DNA of 49,209 nucleotides from an uncultured Prevotellaceae bacterium (GTDB taxonomy: Bacteria; Bacteroidota; Bacteroidia; Bacteroidales; Muribaculaceae): the NCBI GenBank assembly GCA_946186575.1, contig CAMHNO010000019.1, positions 1-49,209 of the forward strand, in the 5' to 3' direction. Shown piece by piece: positions 1 to 9,209 of this stretch. How positions within the stretch are numbered: the first letter of the stretch is position 1; each line of letters opens with the position of its first letter. The position numbers and the translations under genes were made by a program. The notes beneath the pieces were generated by a model. The model saw nothing but the letters and a program-made list of their open reading frames with translations. It searched no databases and was not told where the DNA came from.

Positions 1-425
1 ATGCGGCCTCCAATGCTGTTTTTCGTCCATTATTGATTTTTATCGGACACTAATGTATTTGAATAAATTAGGCTGCGCCTGTGGGCAAAAAAACTTCGTT
101 TATTATTTTGTTCTACTCTCGGCTGGCACTATTTTTCTTTAATTTTAGCACTATCGGTGCAATAATCTTAAGCTCGCAGGGCGGCCCCTTTGTTTTATCG
201 GGCACTAATGATTTTTTTAGACAGGAGAGACAGGAGTAACAGGAGACCCACGCTCTTGTTTCTCTTGTACATCATGTCTATGTTTTTTTCCACTCCCTTT
301 GGAGTGGAAATTAAAGAGCCAGAGGCTCTAAAATTTTTATTTTAAAATTTTCCGCGACAATGTCGATAGTATTATCTTTCACTCATGAGTCATCAAAATT
401 TTAGCACGAAGTGCTTAAATGGAAA
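1..425. repeat. Mosaic of palindromic intergenic repeat modules, no gene
   Basis: This stretch holds no convincing ORF. It carries short palindromic modules that recur, inverted, at about 41.2-41.7 kb. One copy of the 73-bp dyad repeat lies at about 220-280. It is followed by CCACTCC/GGAGTGG (290-307), AGAGCC/GGCTCT (315-329) and an A/T tract ending near 353. A GCAC/GTGC hairpin inside AAAATTTTAGCACGAAGTGC follows at about 396-415. The same modules in the same order, on the other strand, are at 41.30-41.48 kb. The tail of the caspase gene begins at 426, so the mosaic lies downstream of that gene. It resembles bacterial interspersed mosaic elements in style, but I do not recognise a named family. 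Confidence 0.6.
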
Positions 426-1505
426 TCAGGAAGTTGAATAGGCATATGGTTTTTGACGCATCATACATTTACTTTTTTTATAATTGTTCATCACATAATT
501 TTTTATTCCATTGAAATCGGTGAACCCATCTTTAAGTGAAAGATACATAAGATAAGACAACGAGCCACATCTCTCATTTTTTTTCTCATTAATAACATAT
601 TCAAAATTTATTTCTCCCTCTTGGCAAGCGCTCAGCTCTATAAAAGGTGATAAATCAGGAGCATTGTCCTTAATTCTTAATGGTTCGGGCTTGAAATTTG
701 GTATTACTATGGATTCGTTGGTACCTCTTATTATATCTATATCAGAATCGATTCCACGATTTCCATCAGTTGAACCAGCGCTGTGACATGCGTCAAACGT
801 CATCATCAAGAAACCAGTCTTGCGTATTCTCTTGCGTATTTCATTCCGAATATTATGAATCTCATCGTCCGATAAATGTCCGCTTCCGTCGTATATGTTC
901 TTATAGCATTTTGGATATGCATCAAATGCCACAAAACTCTCGGCCTTGCGGTCTGGCTCACGACTTTGATCTCCACCCTCAATTTGCTGGCCATGACCAG
1001 AGAAGTGGACAAGAACCATATCTCCTTCATGACAGTTTTTTATAACTTTTTTAAGGCTGTCTTTAATACCAGCATGAGTTGCGTCGTCGTTTTGCACAAT
1101 AGTGACAGTGAAACCTGATTTTTTTAAAACAGAATCAAGATACTTCACGTCATTGAAGCAGCTTAAAGGTTCCCAGTCTCCTTTATATCTGCTAACTGCT
1201 ATAATCACAGCTTTCTTTTTAGAATCCTTGAACTCTTTTGATGTAAGTGAGACGCTTTCAATTTTGCTGGTTAGATTATCGGTCCCTTGCACCTGGTTTC
1301 CCTTATCAGCATTGGAAACTGAGTCAACACTCAATGTGTCCTGACCTTGAGTTCTCACACTTGATTCTTCCTTAACGTTTCTTGATTCTTCGTTCGTGGA
1401 GTTGCTGCAAGCCATAAATGTCGATGCAATACATAACATTGCTGCTATACTGCATACAAGATTACGCATTATTATAACAGATAATTTTTGTATTTTTATC
1501 TTCAT
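426..1505 (-). CDS. Caspase-fold (peptidase C14) lipoprotein
   Basis: Predicted cysteine protease of the caspase/metacaspase p20 family, probably anchored to a membrane by lipidation. The N-terminus has a hydrophobic segment (about residues 14-30) ending in a lipobox, FMAC, with Cys33; a second Met at residue 13 would give a more typical lipoprotein signal. A Ser/Asn/Glu-rich linker (34-95) precedes the p20 fold from about 97 (KKAVIIAVSRY). The catalytic dyad is visible: His171 in HFSGHGQQ and Cys240 in FDACHSAGS. There is no clear second domain after the protease core, which ends near 320. The gene lies 166 bp downstream of the CHAT protease gene on the same strand and has its own promoter (1549-1580). 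Substrate unknown. Caspase-like family assignment is firm; the lipoprotein call rests on the lipobox. Confidence 0.88.
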   Translation of the reverse strand: MKIKIQKLSVIIMRNLVCSIAAMLCIASTFMACSNSTNEESRNVKEESSVRTQGQDTLSVDSVSNADKGNQVQGTDNLTSKIESVSLTSKEFKDSKKKAVIIAVSRYKGDWEPLSCFNDVKYLDSVLKKSGFTVTIVQNDDATHAGIKDSLKKVIKNCHEGDMVLVHFSGHGQQIEGGDQSREPDRKAESFVAFDAYPKCYKNIYDGSGHLSDDEIHNIRNEIRKRIRKTGFLMMTFDACHSAGSTDGNRGIDSDIDIIRGTNESIVIPNFKPEPLRIKDNAPDLSPFIELSACQEGEINFEYVINEKKNERCGSLSYLMYLSLKDGFTDFNGIKNYVMNNYKKSKCMMRQKPYAYSTS

Positions 1506-1548
1506 GACTTGTGATTTTTAGTTTGATGATTTATCTATTTCGTTGTTG

Positions 1549-1580
1549 CAAAGATATATTGACAATATGCCGCTTACAAA
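1549..1580 (-). promoter_or_regulatory. Bacteroidetes-type promoter of the caspase gene
   Basis: On the minus strand TTTG (1580-1577), a 20-nt spacer and TATCTTTG (1556-1549) match the phylum consensus TTTG/N19-21/TAnnTTTG. The start would fall near 1544, about 40 nt before the ATG at 1505. This suggests the caspase can be transcribed independently of the CHAT gene. Confidence 0.72.
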
Positions 1581-1671
1581 TAACAAAACACCTATATGGC
1601 AACCTCTAAGGGTTTAATGATGAAACTATGGGTTTCAATGATGAGTTATTTTAATGATAATGGTGTGTTTA

Positions 1672-4600
1672 TTATAATGCGTCGAGTAGAATGAACGCTG
1701 CCCAGTGTGGGCGAGTGGCTCTAAGTCTCGCATCGTTTACAGGATCTTTTTCATCATAAGTATAATTTTTGTCATTGTTTCTTACATCCTCCTGCGCCTT
1801 GAGGAAGGCCTCCTGCTTGTTGCTCAGGTCAGGGTTGAGGTATTCGTAGAATTTTATCATCATGTCGCGCGTGGCCAGGTCGTTAACCTCCCAAAGGCTC
1901 ATAATAATGCTCTGGGCTCCAGCCTTCTTGAAGCCACGCTGAAGTCCGAACACTCCATCACCGCCTATTTCACCCAACCCCGTCTGGCATGCCGAGAGAA
2001 CCAGCAGTTCAAGTCCGCGAAGATCCAGCTGAGACACCTCTTGTGCCGTAAGTACGCAATCATCTTTATCGGATTGTATAGAATCGCCATCAAATATATG
2101 TTGAGCACCACTAAAAAGTAGACCACAACGACTCATGGCTTGGTCCTCAGGTGAAAGATTATCATTATCGGAATCCATGAAACTTATGGGAAGTTCTTTA
2201 TATATCTCACGGGCGGTCGAGTCATTCCAGTAGAAACCGTGAGTTGAGATATGAATAATGCGTTTCTTTTGACCAGCGAGATTCTTGAACGAGGTCTCAG
2301 TGGCAGAACTTTCATTATAATAATCGTTTTGAATTTGAATACCTTTGTTTGAAAACAAAGAAACAATACTATCTGCCTCAATGCGCGAGCCTTTAAGAGG
2401 TTTCCAAAATATGTATGGTCTTCCGTCTTCATAGTGCCTGATTTCAACGGCGCGGCTGTTGGCATAAGCAAAATCACTTTCATTGATCTGGTTGATGAAT
2501 TCAGTTGATGGTAAATAGATTTGCTCTTTATCTGATAATTCTTCCATGGCAGTATTCTCTCGACCATCACGACGAAGGGGCAACAATTCTTTAGGAGTTT
2601 TGTAAAGAATCCCACCATAGACAGATGCAGTAACAGTGTCACTATTCGCGACTGGAGTGCGCCTCATCGCAAGTTCCCTGGTCGAGGACAGGCGGTAAAA
2701 GTGCAAACCATAGGAACTGTCAGTAATCAGCTTACCGCTGCCATCCCAGTGCGGCAGTGACTCAATGGGTATTGTGTGGAGCAACCCACTGGGAGAGAAA
2801 TAGATGTTCTCCACGTTGTTCAGCTCCCCCTTTCTGGCAAGCTTGCCCCATATCGAGTCGCTCAACTCGGCACTGTTGTAAGCCGTCCCTGCCATCGCCT
2901 GCAGCTTGCTCTCCTCGAAAAGCACAGTCATATGTGGCTGCTTGTACTCATCATTGTTGCGCATGTTGCGCACGATCAACGCCGCATAAACCACTTTGTC
3001 GGTGCCAACTCTCGGGAATGACAAGAACTCTATAGCAATGTCTTTGGGGCCAAGATTAGACTGAACGCTGTCCCAGGTGATAGTCAGGTTTCGAGTGAAA
3101 TCGTCATATTCCTTGACGACTTCAAAAATATCTTCTTCCAACGTTGTGATATCTTTTTTGTGTGTTATGAACTCCTCACTCTGCTCAGACAAGCCGCTGT
3201 TTCTCATATAATTCAACTCGCTTCTCATGACCTGCAGCTCATGGAACCTGTCTATCAAATTTTGATTCTTACTTCCAAGGATTACCCTGCTCAGCTCGTT
3301 CTCGGAGGTAAGCAGAAGACCCTTGGCAAACAGGGCGGATTTGTCATACAAGTGCCCAATCAGGTTGTCATAATCAATTTCCAAACCTTCCTGCTTGTAA
3401 TTATAAGCCTCCAGCGTTATGGCAGGGTAGTTACTTTGGAAGAGGTTGGAATATTCTTCCCAATATTTTCTGCGACTTGCTGAAGTGCTGGATTGGAAAA
3501 CATGTAAAGCCTCCTTATTATCATCATCTATTGTCTTTCTAATAAATCTATAAACTAAGCTACAGTCATCCTGGGACAAGCCATATTGACAAAAATCTTC
3601 ACATAATTGCTTGCGGTCGTAAAGAGGTATATCTTCATAATTACGAATATTCAAAGCGTTAAAGAAATTATCTGATGCCTTTATGGTATCTTTCTCTGCT
3701 AAATAACATCTGCCAAGCATCTCATAAGATTCAACAACAACTAAGATGCCAGGATTTATAGTATTTACAACATTCTCAAAATGCTTTTTTGCAACATCTA
3801 TTTTCCCAAGATGATAATAGCAAACGCCTATCTTGTACTCAATATCTGGGTCGTATTCAGCTTGTGCTTTTTTATATTCGTAGACAGCCTCAAGATAATC
3901 TTTTGCGTTTTTATAATCTTTATTGTAGTAATACATTTTTCCTACTTTTGTATGGAGATAGATATTAGCTACTCCAAAGTGTTTTTCCCCAGGGATATCA
4001 TGTTTTTTGTGAATCGCAACGGCAGCTTTATAGAGAGTGATTCCATAATGAGCTAATTTATCATATTCAAAGCGTCCATATATATAAGATATTATTGAAT
4101 TGGCAAGTTCAAGAATCTTATTATAATTAGCTGAGTCTGTTAAGCCTTCTGGATTTTGGAGCATTAGCTCTGCCTCTTCAATAAGTTTGTCACGCTTGCT
4201 CTTCAAATTTTCTTGTTGGGGCAGCTGTATGGGGTTGGTAACACTCTGGTCATAAGCTATCGATGTTTGAATATTGCCACATTCTTCGTTCTCGACTATA
4301 TTAGCAAAAGCCCACCAGGGAGATGTGGATTTATATAATTTGATTGAACCTGCAGGAATATTAATCAAGCAGTTATTCTTGTTGACATTCTTAAATATAA
4401 AGGTTTTAGGAAAAAAGCTGTAATTCACATTCTGAGGCTCAAGAATCATGGAATTAATAGTGTCTAGGCTGGTGCAGCCAGAGAAGGCTAAAAAGCCTAT
4501 TTCTGTTATGGTATTGGGAATATTTACTCTAGTTAAGCTTGTGCAATCGCTGAAGGCATAAAAACCTATCGATGTAACCGAGTTGGGAACATACACTTGG

Positions 4601-5118
4601 GTTAAACCAGTGCAACCATAAAAGGCATACTCACCAATCGATGTCACTGAATTGGGAATATCAACTTGGGTTAAGCCTGTGCAACCAGCGAAGTTAAAAG
4701 AATCAATCGATTTCACCGATTTGGGAATATCAACTTGGGTCAAACCAGTGCAACCCATGAAGGCCGACTGACCAATCGATTTCACCGAATTGGGGATTTC
4801 CACTTTGGTCAAGCCTGTGCAACCATAGAAGGCTCCATCGTCAATTGATGTCACCGATTTGGGTATGGTCACTGAGGTCAAGCCAGTGCACTCACTGAAG
4901 GCTCTGGAGCCGATACTGGTCACAGTATATGTTTTGCCCTCGTATTCAACTGTTTCAGGAATAACGATTTCACCAATGATGTTCTTATCACCTATCAAAC
5001 TAACGCTATGACCATTCTGTTCGGGAAAGAAGCGCAATCCATCGACCTCAAAGCTGTAGGTTGGCGTGCTTGCTGCTAATGATAAAAAGACTATGAGAAT
5101 AGATAAGATTTTTTTCAT
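1672..5118 (-). CDS. Exported BspA-type LRR / TPR / CHAT-domain protease
   Basis: A 1148-residue protein with three parts. A signal peptide (1-22) is followed by BspA-like LRR_5 repeats: the motif CTGL/CTSL recurs at residues 77, 100, 123, 146, 169, 192 and 215, an exact 23-residue period. TPR-like helices span about 310-530 (for example KMYYYNKDYKNAKDYLEAVY). The C-terminus, from about 800, is a CHAT domain, a caspase relative; the catalytic pair is His960 in HISTHGFYW and Cys1044 in LVLSACQTGLGE. TPR plus CHAT is a known pairing; the exported LRR front end suggests surface or periplasmic binding of a partner. The base composition of the TPR part is AT-rich compared with the hut genes nearby. 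The gene directly precedes the caspase lipoprotein gene on the same strand, so the two may act together. Function beyond protease is unknown. Confidence 0.88.
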   Translation of the reverse strand: MKKILSILIVFLSLAASTPTYSFEVDGLRFFPEQNGHSVSLIGDKNIIGEIVIPETVEYEGKTYTVTSIGSRAFSECTGLTSVTIPKSVTSIDDGAFYGCTGLTKVEIPNSVKSIGQSAFMGCTGLTQVDIPKSVKSIDSFNFAGCTGLTQVDIPNSVTSIGEYAFYGCTGLTQVYVPNSVTSIGFYAFSDCTSLTRVNIPNTITEIGFLAFSGCTSLDTINSMILEPQNVNYSFFPKTFIFKNVNKNNCLINIPAGSIKLYKSTSPWWAFANIVENEECGNIQTSIAYDQSVTNPIQLPQQENLKSKRDKLIEEAELMLQNPEGLTDSANYNKILELANSIISYIYGRFEYDKLAHYGITLYKAAVAIHKKHDIPGEKHFGVANIYLHTKVGKMYYYNKDYKNAKDYLEAVYEYKKAQAEYDPDIEYKIGVCYYHLGKIDVAKKHFENVVNTINPGILVVVESYEMLGRCYLAEKDTIKASDNFFNALNIRNYEDIPLYDRKQLCEDFCQYGLSQDDCSLVYRFIRKTIDDDNKEALHVFQSSTSASRRKYWEEYSNLFQSNYPAITLEAYNYKQEGLEIDYDNLIGHLYDKSALFAKGLLLTSENELSRVILGSKNQNLIDRFHELQVMRSELNYMRNSGLSEQSEEFITHKKDITTLEEDIFEVVKEYDDFTRNLTITWDSVQSNLGPKDIAIEFLSFPRVGTDKVVYAALIVRNMRNNDEYKQPHMTVLFEESKLQAMAGTAYNSAELSDSIWGKLARKGELNNVENIYFSPSGLLHTIPIESLPHWDGSGKLITDSSYGLHFYRLSSTRELAMRRTPVANSDTVTASVYGGILYKTPKELLPLRRDGRENTAMEELSDKEQIYLPSTEFINQINESDFAYANSRAVEIRHYEDGRPYIFWKPLKGSRIEADSIVSLFSNKGIQIQNDYYNESSATETSFKNLAGQKKRIIHISTHGFYWNDSTAREIYKELPISFMDSDNDNLSPEDQAMSRCGLLFSGAQHIFDGDSIQSDKDDCVLTAQEVSQLDLRGLELLVLSACQTGLGEIGGDGVFGLQRGFKKAGAQSIIMSLWEVNDLATRDMMIKFYEYLNPDLSNKQEAFLKAQEDVRNNDKNYTYDEKDPVNDARLRATRPHWAAFILLDAL

Positions 5119-5309
5119 GTAGTAAAAGTTTGAAAGTTCAAGAATTGAAGTGCGAGATAAATTAATGTTTCCACTTCTGCATCAATTCATGCTTTTAAAG
5201 GTAATCAACAAAATGCATTGTTTTCCCACTTTCGTTGAGCATGACCGATAATTGTAGTTACAGATTTTAGAATTCTTTAAATCCTTAATTTCGCAGCACT
5301 TTATTTTAA

Positions 5310-5340
5310 CAAAGATACAACTAAAATTCGACAATATCAA
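5310..5340 (-). promoter_or_regulatory. Promoter of the CHAT gene
   Basis: Minus-strand TTG (5340-5338), 20 nt, then TATCTTTG (5317-5310). The predicted start near 5305 leaves a leader of roughly 185 nt before the ATG at 5118, long enough to hold regulation, though I see no recognisable riboswitch in it. Confidence 0.65.
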
Positions 5341-5609
5341 CCCTTTCGGTGGATTTTTTTCGATTTTCAGGCAATTTGGCCGTTGCGGGCTACGCTCGGT
5401 CATTGACATGCACCTTGACAAGCGTGGCATAACATAACAAATTATTCCCGCTCAAAATGGTCGGTCGCTATTGCTTTCTGCGGAATTGAGGATTTCCATC
5501 AATCTGAGGGTTATTTTTTCCCTTGATTCCATAGCACTTTAGTTTAGCGAACTTTGTAACATCCTTAGCAACAAGATGTTGTCCTTGGTTTGTTATGCTA
5601 ACAATAAAA
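5341..5609. other. Gene-free spacer between the CHAT promoter and the hutI terminator
   Basis: Together with the CHAT leader this makes a gap of about 550 bp (5119-5669). Apart from the CHAT promoter and the hutI terminator I see no gene, RNA or repeat in it. An open frame at 5182-5430 on the minus strand overlaps the promoter and does not look like a protein. Confidence 0.5.
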
Positions 5610-5644
5610 TTAGACTAATTGGTCATAAGGGCCAATTAGTCTAA
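5610..5644 (-). terminator. Terminator of hutI
   Basis: A perfect 13-bp inverted repeat, TTAGACTAATTGG and CCAATTAGTCTAA, with a 9-nt loop. Read on the minus strand it is followed by TTTTATTG and lies 25 bp after the hutI stop, which fits a factor-independent terminator. Confidence 0.75.
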
Positions 5645-5669
5645 CTATGTGTTGCGGAAAACAATCTGC

Positions 5670-6908
5670 TTACTGCTCCTCTCCCGCTAGGAAGGTGCGG
5701 GCGATGATGGGCGTGGTGTAGGCATAGGGGATGAAATCCACACTTGAGATGGGCTTGGTGATGAAGAAGTTGGCCACCTTGCCTGGAGCAATCGAGCCGT
5801 AGTCGGCACTCAGTGCCATGGCGGCGGCACCGTTGATGGTAGCCGCGTTGAAGGCCTCGGCGGGCTGCAGGCGCATCTTGATGCAAGCAAGCGAAACCAC
5901 AAACTTCATGTCGCCGCTGGGTGTGGAGCCAGGGTTGTAGTCGCTGGCGATGGCCACAGGCAGGCCGGCGCTAATCATCTTGCGTGCTGGGGCAAACGGC
6001 ATGTTCAGGAAGAACGATGTGCCAGGCAGCGCGGTGGGCATGGTGTCGCGACCGTGCATCATGGCAATGTCGTCGTCGGTCATGCTCTCGAGGTGGTCGA
6101 CCGAGAGAGCATTGTGCTTCAATGCTACCTCCACGCCACCCGATGGTGCCAGCTCTTGACCATGAATCTTGCCGCGCATGCCATATTTCAGGCCTGCCTC
6201 AAGAATGCGCGACGTCTCTTCGGGAGTGAAGAAACCCTCGTCGCAGAACACGTCTACGAAGTTTGCAAGTCCCTCGGCAGCCACAGCAGGAATCATCTCG
6301 CCCACAACAAGGTCAACGTAGTCGGCCTGGCGTCCAGTGTACTCACGTCCCACAGCATGTGCTCCTAAGAATGTCGATACCACACGCAGGCGTGTGCTCT
6401 CCTGTATGCGCGCTATCACGCGCAACATCTTGAGCTCGTCTTGCGTGTTAAGGCCGTAGCCACTCTTAATCTCGATGGCTCCAGTGCCCTTGGCTATCAC
6501 CTCGCGCACTCGCTCCATGGCAGCGTCGTAGAGTTGCTGTTCGGTCATGAGGTGCAAGCGGTCGGCACTGTTGAGGATGCCACCACCGCGACGGGCAATT
6601 TCGGCATAGCTCAGGCCGTTGATTTTATCGACAAACTCTTGTTCGCGGCTGCCGGCGTAGACGATGTGGGTGTGCGAGTCGCACCAGCTGGGCATCACTG
6701 TGCCGCCAGCAGCGTCAATCGTCTTGTCGACCTGGGTTGGGGCAGGGCGGTTGTCGATGGTGTCAAACTCGGTTATGATGCCGTCTTCCACCAGCATCCA
6801 TGCGTTGTGGATGGCATCGAACTGAGCCATTTCCTGGCCACATCTTTTAAGCACACCCCCACCGTCGATACCGGCGAGGGTGGCGATATTGTTAATTAGA
6901 AGTTTCAT
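5670..6908 (-). CDS. hutI: Imidazolonepropionase
   Basis: Third step of histidine degradation: hydrolysis of 4-imidazolone-5-propanoate to N-formimino-L-glutamate in the cytoplasm. The 412-residue length is normal for the family. Amidohydrolase metal-site motifs are visible: His79 and His81 in CDSHTHIVYAG, the later HGQE motif, and ASDYNPGSTPSG near the C-terminus. The start overlaps the stop of hutH by 4 bp (ATGA), indicating translational coupling. A strong hairpin follows the stop, so hutH-hutI is a two-gene operon. The other hut genes are 12 kb away on the same strand. Confidence 0.96.
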   Translation of the reverse strand: MKLLINNIATLAGIDGGGVLKRCGQEMAQFDAIHNAWMLVEDGIITEFDTIDNRPAPTQVDKTIDAAGGTVMPSWCDSHTHIVYAGSREQEFVDKINGLSYAEIARRGGGILNSADRLHLMTEQQLYDAAMERVREVIAKGTGAIEIKSGYGLNTQDELKMLRVIARIQESTRLRVVSTFLGAHAVGREYTGRQADYVDLVVGEMIPAVAAEGLANFVDVFCDEGFFTPEETSRILEAGLKYGMRGKIHGQELAPSGGVEVALKHNALSVDHLESMTDDDIAMMHGRDTMPTALPGTSFFLNMPFAPARKMISAGLPVAIASDYNPGSTPSGDMKFVVSLACIKMRLQPAEAFNAATINGAAAMALSADYGSIAPGKVANFFITKPISSVDFIPYAYTTPIIARTFLAGEEQ

Positions 6909-8380
6909 CGGCGAATGAATTGGATTGCTTTCTCGATGAGAGGATACATAATCACGTCGTCGCTGATGAAGGGCACCTCCTTGCGGAAGTCGTCGTGCAT
7001 CTTCATGATCACAGGCGACGATTTCTTGGGGAAGCGGAACTCCAGCGCTTGGGCAGCGTTGAAGAGCTCGATGGCGAGCACGCGCTCGGTGTTGAGAACC
7101 ACCTTATAGAGCTTGATGGCGGCATTGGCGCCCATGCTCACGTGATCCTCTTGGTCTTGGCACGATGGGATGCTGTCGAGGCTCGATGGAGCGGCAAGCG
7201 ACTTATTGAGGCTTACCACGCTGGCGGCGGTGTACTGGGTGATCATGAAGCCGCTGTTAAGGCCAGGATTGGCAACCAGGAAGCTGGGCAGGCCGCGAGT
7301 GCCCGAAACGAGGCGGTAGATGCGGCGCTCGCTGATGTTGGCCAGTTCGCTCAGCGCTATGGCGAGGAAGTCCATTGGCATGGCGATGGGCTCGCCATGG
7401 AAGTTGCCGGCGCTGATGATTAGGTCGTCGTCGGGGCAAACGGTGGGGTTGTCGGTAGCGCTGTTAATCTCGGTGTCGATAACGCTCTTGACGTAGCGGA
7501 TGGTGTCCTTGACTGTGCCGTGAACCTGAGGCACGCAGCGGAACGAGTAAGGATCCTGCACGTGCTCCTTGTGGCAAGCAATGAGTTCGCTACCGGTGAG
7601 CAGCTCCTTCATGTGAGCGGCAGTCTCGAGCTGGCCCTTGTGGGGACGCACGAGGTGAACGGCCTCGGTGAATGGCTCGATGCGGCCGTCGTAGGCGTCG
7701 AGCGACATGGCAGCGATGCGGTCGGCCCAGTCGCTCAGTCGCTCAGCCTGCAGTAGCGCCCACACTGCAAACGAGCTCATGTTCTGAGTGCCGTTGAGCA
7801 GTGCCAAGCCTTCCTTGCTTGCCAGCTCGATTGGCTTCCATCCCTTGAGCTTGAGAAGCTCGGCGGCAGGCATCACTTTGCCTTCATATTCTACTTCGCC
7901 CAGACCCACTAATGGCAGGCTCATGTGAGCCAGTGGCACGAGGTCGCCCGAGGCACCCAGTGAGCCCTGGCGGTAAACCACTGGAATCACGCCCTCGTTG
8001 AAGAAGTCGATGAGGCGCTCAACGGTGTCGAGCTTGCTGCCCGAGTATCCGTAGCTCAGCGACTGAATCTTCAGCAGCAACATGATGCGCACAATCTCGT
8101 TGGGCACACGCTCTCCCACGCCACAGGCATGCGACATCATCAGGTTGATTTGCAGTTGCGAGAGTTGGTCCTTGCTCACCTTCACGTTGCACAGCGAGCC
8201 AAAACCAGTGGTCACTCCATACACTGGCACGTCGCTTGCTGCTATTTGCTCGTCGAGATACTTGCGGCAGCGCGTGATGCGTGCTTTAGCATCGTCGCTA
8301 AGTGCCAACTTTATGTTCTTCTCAATAATCTCGCCCACACGCTCAATCGAGAGGTGTTCGGCGCTAATGTAATGAATCAT
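6905..8380 (-). CDS. hutH: Histidine ammonia-lyase
   Basis: First step of histidine degradation: L-histidine to urocanate and ammonia. The 491-residue protein carries the Ala143-Ser144-Gly145 triad in GSLGASGDLVPLAH, which cyclises to the MIO electrophile, and the early YGVTTGFG motif with the catalytic Tyr. Length is slightly below the usual 500-510. First gene of the hutH-hutI operon, with a phylum-type promoter at 8432-8462. Confidence 0.97.
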   Translation of the reverse strand: MIHYISAEHLSIERVGEIIEKNIKLALSDDAKARITRCRKYLDEQIAASDVPVYGVTTGFGSLCNVKVSKDQLSQLQINLMMSHACGVGERVPNEIVRIMLLLKIQSLSYGYSGSKLDTVERLIDFFNEGVIPVVYRQGSLGASGDLVPLAHMSLPLVGLGEVEYEGKVMPAAELLKLKGWKPIELASKEGLALLNGTQNMSSFAVWALLQAERLSDWADRIAAMSLDAYDGRIEPFTEAVHLVRPHKGQLETAAHMKELLTGSELIACHKEHVQDPYSFRCVPQVHGTVKDTIRYVKSVIDTEINSATDNPTVCPDDDLIISAGNFHGEPIAMPMDFLAIALSELANISERRIYRLVSGTRGLPSFLVANPGLNSGFMITQYTAASVVSLNKSLAAPSSLDSIPSCQDQEDHVSMGANAAIKLYKVVLNTERVLAIELFNAAQALEFRFPKKSSPVIMKMHDDFRKEVPFISDDVIMYPLIEKAIQFIRR

Positions 8381-8431
8381 AATGTTTATGTTAAGAGTTT
8401 AGTTAATTGTGTATTCTTATTTTTCGGTGTG

Positions 8432-8462
8432 CAAAGTTACGCATAATATTTCCAATGTGCAA
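8432..8462 (-). promoter_or_regulatory. Promoter of hutH-hutI
   Basis: Minus-strand TTG (8462-8460), 20 nt, then TAACTTTG (8439-8432), followed by about 50 nt of leader to the hutH ATG. No operator repeat is obvious. Confidence 0.7.
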
Positions 8463-8521
8463 TAATGGTCATCTATTTTCATTTTAATGTTGCTCATGCT
8501 ATTCCATTTCATGAAAATAAT

Positions 8522-8556
8522 GAGGCGCCGCTCACGACTGCTGTCGGCGACGCCTT
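8522..8556 (-). terminator. Terminator after the cupin gene
   Basis: GC-rich stem, AGGCG-CCG pairing with CGG-CGACGCCT with one bulged base, followed on the minus strand by CATTATTTT. It lies 27 bp past the cupin stop and before the hutH promoter. The plus strand also has a T run after the stem, so it may work both ways. Confidence 0.65.
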
Positions 8557-8582
8557 GTTATGTTTTTTAAAATAAGGTGGAG

Positions 8583-9038
8583 TTACCACTTGAGGGGGTC
8601 GGGGAGTATGTTGCCGTCGGTCATGGGGCTGTCGTCGGGTCCAAAGGCATTGGCCTTGTACTGAACACAGAGCATGATCATGTGGGTGGTGCCAGTGTTC
8701 TTGAGGGCGCGTTTGCCAGCTGGTGCCACGCGGATGACAGTGCCCTCGCTCACTGGGAAGATTTCACCGTCAACCTGATATTGTCCTTCTCCCTTGATTA
8801 TAAAATAAAGCTCCTCGTGAGTCTTGTGGCTGTGCAGGAATCCGCTGTCCTGACCAGGGACGAGAGTCTGGAAACTCAGCTCACTGCCAGTGGCTCCTAA
8901 TGCTTGCCCTGCAAACACTTTGCCCTTTACCACCACGTCGGGTCCCATGGGAAGCTCGTGCTCAATTATTTCACTCATTTTGCCCACATTCACAGCTGTG
9001 AAGTTTGCGCCTGTTGCAATAGTTTTAATCTCTTTCAT
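8583..9038 (-). CDS. Cupin-domain protein
   Basis: Small single-domain cupin of 151 residues, cytoplasmic. The first cupin motif is clear in HSHKTHEELYFI (His69, His71, His74, Glu76), giving a probable divalent metal site. The second motif is weaker, around TTHMIMLC (His119). Cupins of this size are often sugar- or quinone-related enzymes or stress proteins; no specific reaction can be assigned. It is divergent from an HxlR-type regulator across a 219-bp region with both promoters, so regulation by that protein is likely. Confidence 0.85.
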   Translation of the reverse strand: MKEIKTIATGANFTAVNVGKMSEIIEHELPMGPDVVVKGKVFAGQALGATGSELSFQTLVPGQDSGFLHSHKTHEELYFIIKGEGQYQVDGEIFPVSEGTVIRVAPAGKRALKNTGTTHMIMLCVQYKANAFGPDDSPMTDGNILPDPLKW

Positions 9039-9080
9039 GATGTTGTGATTATGTGTTGATTAATGATGTTTTTTCATTTG

Positions 9081-9111
9081 CAAAATTACATCAATAGTGG
9101 TTGCCTGTCAA
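9081..9111 (-). promoter_or_regulatory. Promoter of the cupin gene
   Basis: Minus-strand TTG (9111-9109), 20 nt, TAATTTTG (9088-9081). About 98 bp from the divergent hxlR-type promoter. Confidence 0.65.
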
Positions 9112-9209
9112 GAGGATACCAAAAGGTGCTATACTTACTTTTTGGTTAGAAATAATGATTGTCAGCAATTAAAGAAATAGGAAGATAACAATATTTAACT
9201 AAATTACGA

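Noticed and set aside
5182-5430. An 82-residue minus-strand frame upstream of the CHAT gene
   Set aside because: It overlaps the CHAT promoter and has no signal or domain; the sequence is intergenic in character.
5610-5644. An operator for hut regulation
   Set aside because: The hairpin lies after the hutI stop and is followed by a T-rich tract, so a terminator is the simpler reading.
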